This document shows, piece after piece, positions 24,122 to 34,310 of a DNA stretch of 64,000 nt; the stretch's first letter is position 1, and each line of letters starts with the position of its first letter. This DNA comes from Tetrastigma voinierianum (taxonomy: Eukaryota > Streptophyta > Magnoliopsida > Vitales > Vitaceae). The stretch lies in contig JAEQBH010000132.1 of NCBI GenBank assembly GCA_016808115.1, positions 248,001 through 312,000 on the forward strand, read 5' to 3'. Made by a program: the position numbers and the translations under genes. The notes below the pieces were generated by a model. That model was not told where the DNA came from, ran no database searches, and saw nothing but the letters and a program-made list of their open reading frames with translations.

Positions 24122-25463
24122 TGATGAGTATCTTAAATACTCATTTTATCCTCATGTTTAGCTTAGGTTTTAGTGGTTTTATGATATAAATAAGTGTCTT
24201 AATGCTATATTTTCCCAATTTTGTGATTAGGCCAACTATTGAGTTGAAATGAACGAAATTGAAGAAAAATGGGCAAAGTCATCATGGTCACTTAAAACAT
24301 GATCATTTCACCCAGGATGTCCTTCTGCACCCTCATTGATAACATGACTTGACTCTAGGCTCAGACACAAAATCAAAAGATCTGAGTCCATGTAGCTATA
24401 AGTAATATCAAGAATGCCAAAAGAATTCTTGCAAAGGTGAGGTAACCCATGGCCATGGCATGAGCCACTCATGTTGAGTAAAAACAATATGTGTATTTCA
24501 CACTTCAGCCATTCTCTGGCCTTCCTGAAGCTCATTTCACTGAACACTAGCCTCACTACGCCACAGGTGATGAGGCCCATTTTACTGGGCTCATTTTCCT
24601 CGTTGATTTGGCAAAGGTGGATCAAACAGTACTTGGGGGAGTCTAATGGTGTTCTATTTTGGGGAAGTGAACTGACAATATAGGCCCTCTCTTAAGGTTC
24701 TTCCCAGTGATTTCAACATATGAAGCAAAGACTGAAGAATAATGAACAAGATAATATAAGAATGAAGCCCTCCACTCACTGCCTCTTTCTCCCTTCCACT
24801 TTCCTTCCTGATAATGTACTTTTTCCACAATTAATATTTAAATATTTTTCTGATATTTAGATGTAAGAAAGCTCATGAACTTTAAATTTCCTAATTACTG
24901 ACGCTTTATTTACATTTTTGTTGTTGGTATCACTTGACCACCACTGTGCATTTGAAACAATATTTGTACTGATCTATTGTTGATTCAAAGATCCCAGATG
25001 TGAGAGTTAAAATTTAGGATCAGTGATTGATTTAATATCCATCACTTGTTAAATAGAGATACAAATTAAGGATGAAAAGTACAAAATTCTCGTTTAATGC
25101 ACCTGTAAATTATATGGGCCATACAGACAACACCTCAATCCCATGGAAAAAAGGATGCTCAGATAGATTCAATATTACACAATTCAATAAATTACATCTC
25201 AAATAATAAATAATATTTGATTAATAAATGGAGGTCTATGCACATTATTGATCAACATCTAATCTACATCTTTTAGTCAATGTTTAGTTAGTGTACTTCA
25301 GATTAGTGATTTTCAACCCATCAAATGAAAGTTCCAGGCTAAATTAGAGTTATACTTAGTAACCCAATTCCTTGCAATACATTTTATACTTTATTATATT
25401 ATCTATATGTAATGCACTTAGGCAAAAAGGCATATACATTTTATATAACATCAAATCGCTTCA
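24122..25463 (+). repeat. 3' LTR of the plus-strand Gypsy-type element
   Basis: Starts TGATGAGTATC and ends near ATCGCTTCA. It is the partner of 13752-15178. The late part shares 'aggcaaaaaggcatatacat' with 'atgcaaaaaggcgtatacat' in the left LTR. Confidence 0.7.
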
Positions 25464-25935
25464 TCGTGTTACGGTGATGAGGGAGCAGAAGCATGATAGC
25501 TGCTTGAACCCAAATCCTACTAGATTAAGCTTTTAGGAAAATTGGTTGTGTAACAATCCCAACTCCACTTTGAAAAAATTGTATAGAATTTGGTGAAATA
25601 CATGGAAATGGAAATAAAAATAGGAAAATGAAGGAAATAGAAACAAGAAGATATTAATAAAAAGACACAATATGTGATATTTTTGTTTTCTCGATTATTC
25701 TCATATATAGTCCCATGAAATTTGCAAAGTTCAAGGAAACTTAAAGATTTTGAACCAAATAACATTTAAAATGAATAATAATATTTTAAAGCATTTAGCA
25801 TTGAATTACTTTTGTTTAGTTATACACATTTATTCTTCAATTACTGTGAAAGTATTTTGAACTAATTTTGTGAGTAAACTTTTTCTTCGTAGTTTCTCTT
25901 TCAGGAAAGTTTTCTTTTTACGCTTTGGTTTTAGG
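25464..25935. other. Intergenic with a block shared with the 43-47 kb region
   Basis: The part at about 25590-25750 (ATGGAAATGGAAATAAAAAT and following, then 'attattctcatatatagtcccatgaaattt') matches 43415-43555 and 46780-46915. This is a dispersed or segmental repeat. No gene is seen. Confidence 0.6.
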
Positions 25936-26170
25936 TAATAATAATAGTAATAACAACTAACTAACTACTACTACTACTAATAATAATAATAATAACAACT
26001 AACTAACTAGTAATAATAATAATAATAATAACTACTAACTAACTACTGCTACTAATAATAATAACTAACTACTACTACTACTAATAATAATAATAACTAA
26101 CTAACTACTACTACTAATAATAATAATAATAACTAACTAACTAACTAACTAACTGCTGTCTAACTAACTA
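25936..26170. repeat. Compound microsatellite (TAA)n/(CTAA)n/(CTA)n
   Basis: About 235 bases built from alternating blocks of TAA, CTAA and CTA units. Each block recurs four to five times in the same order, as if a higher-order unit of about 45-60 bases had itself been amplified. Confidence 0.92.
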
Positions 26171-27360
26171 TCAGAATTTATTTTCTTTGAACAAATGTCT
26201 TAGTCTATAAAATTTTATCCTATATTCACTATAGAACACAAGAATAAAATGAAAATAACCTAAACCAATTACAGACTTGACAACCATCTTGTTGTTCATA
26301 CACGTGCAAACCACGTCTATTTTATGTTGTTACCAGTCAATCACTTTAAACAAATTTCTCTCTCCAACCTTTAAATTGTGCAACAAGATGTAAGGTAATA
26401 TCTATAACCAACGTTTAACACTTTCATGTTTTCTTGATTTAATTCAAACCCAATTTTCCATTATCACTTTTTTAATTTTTTCTAATTATAACTCTGTATT
26501 TAGTGTAAAATTTATTTAATGAGTAAGGTTTTACAATTAATTTACAATCAATTTTCCATACATATTATGAATCTTGGCCTACATAATTTAGGTACGTCTC
26601 AAGTTCTAGAACTAATTTTAAAAACCAAAAACTCTAAAAGAAATTCTATTAATTCATAGGTTCTGTACGATTTGGAATTTTCGGTTCACATGGAAAGATT
26701 AGAGAAGGCAAGAAGGTTTGTGCGTAACTGAACAAAAAATGTTATAGAATGGTAGTTGAAAGTCAGTGGAGTTGTGTTTGTAACGTGGCGTTTGGAAATT
26801 GAGTGGAAGGTAGTGTGTATTGGCCTAACTAGAAGCATAATAGCTTAATTTGTTTTGATTGGACCCCTTACGTCTGAATGAAAAGAACATTTGATTTTAA
26901 TGTTCACACATTGTTTTTTCTTTTTTTGTTTTTTTTTTTGTCTTTTTTTTTGTTTTTTTTTTTTTTTGGGATCGGTAGAGATACTTTAATCAATTGAACA
27001 AGAAACTTTCCATAGCTAGTCAATTTCCTTAGAAAATTGAACTCAATGAAACCCCACCATTATAAACGACCCAAAGTAGGAGTCAAAGTCTAATGTAAAG
27101 TTTTCTTGATAGACACGCCATAAACCTTCAATTAAATGAATGAAGAAAAATTCAAGAGATTGCAGCTTAAGTCTTTTTCCTTATAATAAGATTTTGAAAC
27201 ACAAGGTCCACAATGTGTTTTTTCTTGACATATGATAGCAATTTAAGACTTTTGTGAGGAATAATGTAGACTTCTACCTTCCATTTGGAGCAACTTGGTT
27301 CATGACTTACAACTCATCAAGAAAATTCACCTGTTTACATGTTCTTTTGACTTGACACGG
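26171..27360. other. Intergenic, AT-rich with poly(T) near 26916-26968
   Basis: No gene is recognised. The part at 27000-27180 resembles 29330-29470 (shared phrases such as 'ggagtcaaag', 'acataaacctt' and 'aaatgaatgaag'), so an upstream block of RLP-B appears twice in degenerate form. Confidence 0.45.
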
Positions 27361-27379
27361 TGATAAGTGTGGAAGTTAG

Positions 27380-27580
27380 GGATGTGCGCCTAAAGTCCCA
27401 TAATGTCCCACATCAGTTGAAAATGGGAAGAGTTATGAGTATATAAGCATGAAAAATATTCAATTAGTTTGAAGTGGCGAAACCCAAAAACAAAACCACA
27501 AGGACTTGGGCTCAAAATAGATAATATCATACTAATGTGGATAGGGAAGATTCCTTGACATTTCTCAACAATGGACAAAA
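27380..27580 (+). repeat. Dispersed plant repeat of the 'GTCCCACAT' type
   Basis: Contains ATGTCCCACATCAGTTGAAA, then 'gagtatataagcatga', 'aaaccacaaggacttgggctc' and 'gataatatcatactaatgtgg'. These phrases, in this order, recur in many plant genomes as LTR or MITE-like repeats (GTCCCACATCGG ... TTGGGCCC ... GACAATATC). The class is not settled and the edges are approximate. Confidence 0.4.
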
Positions 27581-28003
27581 TATAAATTAAGAATTTTCAA
27601 ATTGGCAGAGTGGCTTTTTCTAATTCTAAAACATTTATTTCCTTAGTTAAATACTCCTGTGTAATAAAGAAAATGACCAGGACAGATTTTATCGAAAAGA
27701 ATGCATTATTTTCAAGATTAGTTAATTTAGAATGCATTATGTTCAAAATTAGTTAATTTAGACTTTGGGATTTAAGAATTATAAGATTATAATTTTTTTC
27801 TTAAATTATAGTAGAAGTTCATTGTTATCTTCATTTGTGAATGTAGGGGGTTAGGCCAAAATACGTAAAATCATGTTTTATGTTTTTTTCTTCTTCTTTT
27901 TATTATTTCTTTTACTATGGTTTAAATTCATAAGCTTTTTTTCTTCTAAAAAATTTCTCCAATATTTTATTATTTTGGAAAGAAAAACTACTTTATAGAA
28001 AAT

Positions 28004-29080
28004 TGTTAGAATATGTCTCAAATTCCTAATTAGTATTTATTCCTCTTTATAAAGAATATTTTATAACAGAATTCCTAGTTGTTATATTTTTGTAATATTA
28101 GGTTTCCTTATAGAATAAAGAAAACTTTTAGGAATATCCCTATTATGACGAGAGAGATTTGGTGTGTGCACAGATGTAAGAGTGTTAAGGATTAAGAGTT
28201 TTTGCGAGGTATTTTCTTGGTATATTGAGCATCCTAGGGTTTTGTGATTTTGTGATTTTTCCTAGTCCTAGTAATACTTTTACACTCCAATCTTGTACTC
28301 TATGTTTTCAAGAATAGCAAAAAGATTCTCTCTCATCTGTGGATGTAGGCATAATTGGCCGAACCACGTTAAAAACCTCGTGCACCTTTATGTTGATTTT
28401 TTTTTATCTTTGTGTCCTTTAATTGATATTCTAGTGCATCAAAGCTTCAGGGATTTATAACAAATGGTATCAGAGTTTCAGGTTAAAGATCTTTGGAAGA
28501 CCATAAGGTTACGGAACATACAAGATGAAGATAAAAGGAATTTTAGTTCAAGGTGGAGTCGGTTGCTCTCTCATCAAGATGTGATGGATGATTGATTTGA
28601 TGGAATTTGATCCAAAGTGGAGATTGTTAAAATGTGTCAAATTCCTAATTTGCATTAATTCCTTTTTGTAAAGAATATTTTATAAGATAATTCATAGTTG
28701 TTATATTATTATAATATTAGGTTTCTTATAGAATAAGGAATGTGTTTAGGAATATCCCTATAATACCAGTAACAAAGGTGGGAAAGCTACAGAGAGAGGT
28801 TTAAAATTTTCGGTAATGAAGATGGTAAGGTTTTATATATTAAAATTTTAGAGGTTTTTTGGTATTGTGGGCATCCTAGGGTTTTGTGATTTTGTGATTT
28901 TTCTTAGTTGTCATAATACTTTGATACTCCAATTTTGTACTATATGTGTGGAAAGATTATCTCTCATCCATGGATATATGCATGATTGGCCGAACCATGT
29001 TAAAGCTTTATGATGATTTCTTTATCTTTGTTTTCTTGAATTCATATTCTCATGCATTAAAGCTTTCACTATTTATAACA
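28004..29080 (+). mobile_element. TRIM retrotransposon, complete
   Basis: Two LTRs of about 459 and 456 bp (28004-28462 starting TGTTAGAATATG, 28625-29080 starting TGTTAAAATG, both ending TTTATAACA) flank only 162 bp. The interior begins with TGGTATCAGAG (28465-28475), the initiator-Met tRNA primer-binding site, and ends with the purine tract CCAAAGTGGAGAT before the right LTR. No coding capacity is possible. The layout defines a terminal-repeat retrotransposon in miniature. The LTRs differ at many sites, so the insertion is old. No exact 5-bp target duplication was seen. Confidence 0.85.
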
Positions 29081-29099
29081 TAAAACATTTTCCTAGCAC

Positions 29100-29870
29100 C
29101 TAGGAATTAGATTGCTAGAGTAAATTTGTTTTAACCAAAAAAATGCATCTATGATTTACAAAAATTTATCAATGTTGTAAAACTCAAAATACAATTGACA
29201 CTTCCAAATATTTCTTAAAATAATTCAAAAAGTTTACATCTACTATAACAAAAATAGAGTTTTTAATGGAGTGGTTTTGTTTAAATTTTATCGATTAACA
29301 TCTCAAATATTAGTTCATTTTTAGATAGGGAATTATGAATGATTCAAAGGAGTCAAAGCCAAGTTAATGCAAAATTTTGTTGATAAAGTAGTAAGGCATG
29401 ACAAAAAATGGATTCAAAATGGTTGAAGCACGACATAAACCTTAAATGAAATGAATAAGGAGAATAATGTCTTCAAATTTCCCCTCTATCCATTTGAAAG
29501 CTGGTTTGACAAGTTTAAATTGCATTTTCCACATAACACGACATGGCCAAAGATAATAGATTAAGTGTTTTTTCCCTTACACAAAAATTCTAGAGATAAT
29601 ATCTTAAGTACTAGTTTTTTTATTTTGTATTTTTTAAGAATATCAGTATGAAAAACATTGTTAACAATGTAAACAACTTGAGGCTCCGAGGAAATATTGC
29701 AGATCTCTACAACTCATCAAGACCACAACCCCATAATTCATTTATCTTCATTAGAATTGATGTTTCAGTGAAGATTGTGGCTTGACTCCAATCCTTTTTC
29801 TTTATGGTTTGAAGTTTACATTATTTTGACTTGACACGATTTTGATGTATCAATGGCAAAGAAAGACTAT
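29100..29870. other. RLP-B upstream region, no gene
   Basis: AT-rich sequence between the TRIM and the RLP-B promoter. Part of it (29330-29470) resembles 27000-27180. No other feature is supported. Confidence 0.4.
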
Positions 29871-29998
29871 TTTTTAATTAAAAATGAAGCAAAATAGGTT
29901 GACATTATTACTAATGTGATTTCTACTTAAAATGATTTCTATATAAATATTCCTGCGCAACCAAAGGCATGAGTACAACAACAAAAAAGAGATAACAG
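29871..29998 (+). promoter_or_regulatory. RLP-B promoter, TATA box and leader exon
   Basis: The TATA box TATATAAATAT at 29940-29950 follows the phrase ATGTGATTTCTACTTAAAAT. The leader exon ends ...GATAACAG at 29998, with the donor GTAAGATCC. The phrase before the box and the box itself recur at 44077-44110 before an orphan leader. Confidence 0.65.
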
Positions 29999-30310
29999 GT
30001 AAGATCCTACCCCAATAATACCTCTGTTTAATGCTTTTAGATTTCTTTCTGTAGCAATCTCTATAGTTTTGATATATAGATGTAACCAACCAAGCATATT
30101 TGATGTCAGAGAAGGTCACAATTATCTTTCTTTATACCTCTCAAGTATGACGATTATTTGACATCTTTCATCTTATTTTACTTATGGTTGGTTAAATTAA
30201 ATAAATATGTTATTTATTATCCAATATCTTTGTGTTCTGATTACTTATCGAATTTCATCACTACTTTGATTCGTCTATAGAAACTTAATATTAATTAACT
30301 ACTTTTATAG
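29999..30310 (+). other. RLP-B 5'-UTR intron
   Basis: Donor GTAAGATCCTAC and acceptor ACTTTTATAG. The ATG follows 9 bases later at 30320. The donor is the same as in RLP-C (GTAAGATCCTAC), which supports common descent of the leader. Confidence 0.75.
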
Positions 30311-31684
30311 GTGTCTCGGATGGAGAACATTTCAGCTATTGGTTTCCTTCTGGTCATTCAATGTTTGATTACAAGTGAGCTAGCTTGTAAGGGTGAAACT
30401 CTTCAAGGAGATTGCTTGAAATCTGATGGAGAAGCTCTTCTTGACTTCAAAAGTGGTCTCAAAGGTTCTATCACCAAACTTTCATCATGGATAGGAGGCA
30501 ATTGTTGTCAATAAGAGGGGATTGGTTGTGAGAACAACACAAATGTTCTTTCAATCAATCTTCATAACCCATATCCTTCGAAGGAAATATTCGAGAATTG
30601 GAGTTCAATCAATTTAAGCGGGGAGATCCTGCCTTCTTTACTAGAGCTCAAATACTTCAGAGATTTAGATTTGCGTGGCAACACATTTGAGAATAGCCCA
30701 ATTCCTAAATTCTTTGGATCTTTGAAGAATTTTCAATATCTAAACTTATCTTATGGTGGATTCAGTGGTGCAATTCCTCCAACCTTGGGAAACCTTTCTA
30801 ATTTGCAATTTCTTGATCTTTCTGATGGGTCCTTATTTGTGAGGGACCTCGAATGGATGACTAGTCTTGTTTCCTTAAAGAAACTCAAGATGACTTATGT
30901 GGACTTTTCGGCCGTAGGATCTCAATGGATGGAGGCATTAAACAAGCTTTCATTTTTGACGAGTTGCACCTTTGCGGTTGTAGGCTTCCTGGTCAAATTT
31001 CATCTTTAAGCCCTATCAATTTTACTTCATTATCTGTCCTGAACATTGGTTTCAATTTTCTCTGGTCGAAGTTCCCAATATGGCTTCTAAATATTAGCAG
31101 TATTGTATTCATTGATTTAAGTAATAATCATTTATATGGGCAAATTTCACTTGGTCTTGGGGAACTACCTAACTTGCAGTATTTGGATTTATCTGAGAAT
31201 GAAAATCTCACTGGTAGTTTATCTCAACTACTAAGCGGAAGCGGGAAGAAGATAGAATTTTTGAATTTGGCATTGAATAACTTTCTTGGTATTTTTCTTG
31301 CTTGTTCTTCTTATTGATTTTGGTACATTAAAACAACGTAGAGGTACAATAGTGTAACCCTTATTTGTAAGAAAACATTTCATATTAAATTATTCTGGTT
31401 TTACAATAATTTGTTACTTATATCATTGAACCATGAAAGGAACATTTTGAGCTTTTTGGCTCATCTTATCTTCCTTGGATTTGAAAGATTACGCGCAAAA
31501 TATAGGTTTTAGTTGTAAACAGTTTTTAAAATTGTTTTTTAGAGTTTTTTTATAACAGTTTTACAAATATTTTAATATAATTTCATTTGAACAATTTTTT
31601 TAAAATCAAATCCTTAATTTTTTATTATAATTTTTAAAAAATAATATATTATTTTTTTAAACAAAATTTATTTTGGAACTTTAG

Positions 31685-32300
31685 AGCATGTTTGGTTACA
31701 GTTTTGAAAACATGGTTACAGTTTTGAAAACGGTTTTTTATTCTAAAAAACAAGGAGAACACGTTTGGTTCTTTTTTTCTTTGTTCTCAAAAATTCGAAA
31801 CACGTAAAGCACTAAATTCGAAGAATAATGACTAAATTTAGAGAACAATAAATAAATTGAGAGAAGACTAAAATGGTAGATAAGGTGCATAAATGCTCCT
31901 AATTTATAGTTATATAACTTATATATCCAATTTAGCCCTTGAGTTTTTTTCGGTTCACAGGTGTCCCTGACTTTTGTGTTGTAGCTCATCCATGTCCATG
32001 CCGTCATAGACTTGCACAGTTGGACAAAAGGGAGCTATTCACGTGACGCTCCATCTTAACAGAGTTTTAATGCCCGTTTGTCCATTTGTTCAAGTCCTTA
32101 ATGGCATGGGCATGAATAAGCTATGACACTAAATGTCGAGGACACCTGTAGACCGAAAAAAAAACTCAAGGGCTAAATTGGACATACAATTATAACTCAA
32201 GGGCATTTATGCACCTTATCCCACTAAAATGGTGTTATTTGTGTTTTCAAAAATTGTTCTCATGAACTATTTTAAAACAAAACATGAACCAAATAACCCG
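31685..32300. mobile_element. MITE-like element, interrupted by a second MITE
   Basis: The left end AGCATGTTTGGTTACAG and the right end ATGAACCAAATAACCCG form an imperfect inverted pair, with inner inverted matches (TTGTTCTCAAAAATTC against 'caaaaattgttctcat'). With the inner element removed the host MITE would be about 260 bp. The family resembles the element at 3547-3765. No clear target duplication. Confidence 0.4.
31877..32222. mobile_element. MITE with long inverted repeats and a 10-bp target duplication
   Basis: A 346-bp foldback element. The ends read GATAAGGTGCATAAATGC and its near-exact reverse complement, and the inverted similarity continues for about 130 bases on each side ('ccaatttagcccttgag', 'tttttcggt', 'caggtgtcc'). 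It is flanked by exact copies of ACTAAAATGG at 31867-31876 and 32223-32232. A 9-10 bp duplication with long terminal inverted repeats is typical of Mutator-like (MULE) MITEs. Confidence 0.82.
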
Positions 32301-32705
32301 TAATTTCTAAATAACAATATTCGCATGTTATTCTATGTAGGCACTTGTTTTTAAAACAATATTTTAAATTATCTTTTGTTCACTCATTTAATTTATTTTA
32401 CTAATAGGGCATTTAGAAGGTGAAGTTTCCTACAAAATTTCTTCACTCTTGAAGTTTCCTATTTTTCATAAAATAATAAAAATTATTTAAATGTTCTTGA
32501 TGATGATTGTAGGTACAATTCCAGCCTCAATTGGAACTTTTTGCAACTTAAAATATTTGGATGCGTGTGGCAATGCCTTGACAGGAAGTTTACCTGAAAT
32601 TCTCAATGAGATAAAAAAACTGCAGCTCTCATGAAGGTTGTGTTTTACTGTTGCTGAGGGAATTGCACTTGTCATGGAATCAACTCATGGGCAGATTACC
32701 GGAGC

Positions 32706-33345
32706 TGATGGGATCCATCCCCATTTGATTTTTTTTAAGACACATACTTTCATAAAACATGAAAGTATGTCTCCTTGTTTTTCCCTTGTTTTCTCACTTT
32801 AAGTTCTATGTTTTGAGCAAGATGCCTTCTCGGCAAGCTGCCTTCTCCCCTTGACCTATAAACAGGCAAGTGAGAAGCTTAGAAATTCATCCCAAAAAAA
32901 TCCAAGAGAGATAGAGGAAGAAGAAGAGAGATAGAGGGAGAAGAAGCAGAGAGGAGAAAATATTAGCGAGAAAGTTGAGAGGGATATTCTCAATTGAGAA
33001 ATTTCCACACTTGAAGAGTGTGAGGTTATCTCTAATTTTGAGTGTACACCCTAAGATTAGAATATTCTTGGGAGGAATTGTACTACATACCACTTTGAGA
33101 TAGTGAAGAATTGTTCGAAGTTTGTCCTGTGATTTTTCCCTTCACCTTAAAGGGTTTTCCACGTAAATTTGGTATTATTCATTTTTGTATTTGTTTTATC
33201 GTACGATTACTGTTCAAGTATATGGTACTATTCACATATACGGGGGTAGGGGGTACTATTCATGTTACTATTCATCCGACGTCAACAAATAATACCAAAG
33301 AATAGTATTAGAGTAGTAGAAGTCGATCCTTCATCATCCCTAACA
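32706..33345 (+). repeat. 5' LTR of the Copia in RLP-B
   Basis: 640 bases from TGATGGGATCC to CCTAACA. It shares its first 130 and last 45 bases with the shortened right LTR. Confidence 0.8.
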
Positions 33346-33810
33346 AGTAGTATCATAGCTAAGTTCTCTTAGCCTTAGTATGGTCTTTGGTTGCGGGTGT
33401 TGACCGACCTTTTACATCAAAAAAGATTTTTGAGATTACTATTGCTCTAGGATAGCTCATTATTGACATTGAAGAAAAGATGGCAAAGTACGAGATTAAG
33501 AAGTTTGTCAGCTGGTGACAACAACTTTATCCTTTGGCAAAGACAAATGAAAGATCTTCTTATCCAGTAGAAGGTTCATAAGGCGTTATCTGGCAAGTCC
33601 AAGAAGCCAGAAACCACAACAGAAGCCCAATAGGAGGAGATGGATGAGACAACCGCTAGTGCAATACAACTATACCTTTGAGACGAAGTACTAAACAACA
33701 TCAACATGGAAGACTCCGCACAATTGTAGAAGAGATCTAGAAGAAATTGGAGGAATTGTACATGGCGAAGAACTTTTCAAACAAGTTATATTTAAAGGAG
33801 TAGTATAGTC

Positions 33811-34310
33811 TTCACATGTCGTAAAATACAAATGTGCTATAACATTTGAGTAAGTTTAATGGCCTTATCTCTCAACTGTTACAGTTTCAAGTAACTTTTG
33901 ATGATGAAGATAAGGCTATACCCTATTACATCCCTACCTACCATATGGAAAACCACGACTACCCTATTATATGGGAAGGACACTTTGAAATTTGAGCATG
34001 TGTTAGGATCCTTGTTGTCTTATAATAAGACAAGTAGAGTTATAACATTTGAGTAAAGTCTGCGCATGTCGTAAAATACAGATGCGCTATAACATTTGAG
34101 TAAGTTTAATGGCCTTATCTCTCAATCAAGTTACAAGCCATAACTTTTTGATGATGAAGATCAGGCTATACTCATATTGGCATCCCTACCTCAGTCATAT
34201 GAAAACCTAATGACTACCCTATTATATGGGAAGCACACTTTGAAATTTGAGCATGTGTTAGGATCCTTGTTGTCTTATAATAAGACAAGTAGAGTTATCA
34301 ACAATGAGTC
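33811..34310 (+). repeat. 250-bp tandem duplication in Copia gag
   Basis: The text starting TTCACATGTCGTAAAATACA at 33811 recurs 250 bases later at 34061 as TGCGCATGTCGTAAAATACA. The match continues through 'catttgagtaagtttaatgg', 'gactaccctattatatggga' and 'gacaagtagagttat'. The first copy carries more small deletions. Confidence 0.85.

Larger units (their letters stand above)
13752..25463 (+). mobile_element. Large non-autonomous Gypsy-type element (LARD-like)
   Basis: Two LTRs in the same orientation flank it (13752-15178 and 24122-25463), both starting TGATGAGTATCTTAAATACT. A degenerate primer-binding stretch (TTTTTGGCACTTTTTCC, from about 15180) follows the left LTR. It resembles the TTTTTGGCGCCGTTGCC seen after Tat/Athila LTRs. 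Directly before the right LTR is the motif CTTGAGGACAAGCAAAG followed by 'tttaagtttaggggtt', the polypurine region typical of the same lineages. Without the nested element the interior is only about 2.7 kb and shows no protease, RT, RNase H or integrase. I infer an element mobilised in trans. No 5-bp target duplication was found. Confidence 0.72.
31289..32512 (+). other. RLP-B second intron with MITE insertions
   Basis: Donor CTTG|GTATTT (exon edge 31288) and acceptor GATTGTAG (exon resumes at 32513) split the Gly codon as in RLP-C. At 1.2 kb it is about ten times the RLP-C intron. The excess is mostly the nested MITEs at 31685-32300. Confidence 0.75.

Noticed and set aside
27000..29470. Possible inverted or regulatory repeat upstream of RLP-B
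   Set aside because: The resemblance between 27000-27180 and 29330-29470 is weak and in AT-rich sequence. It is noted as degenerate similarity only.
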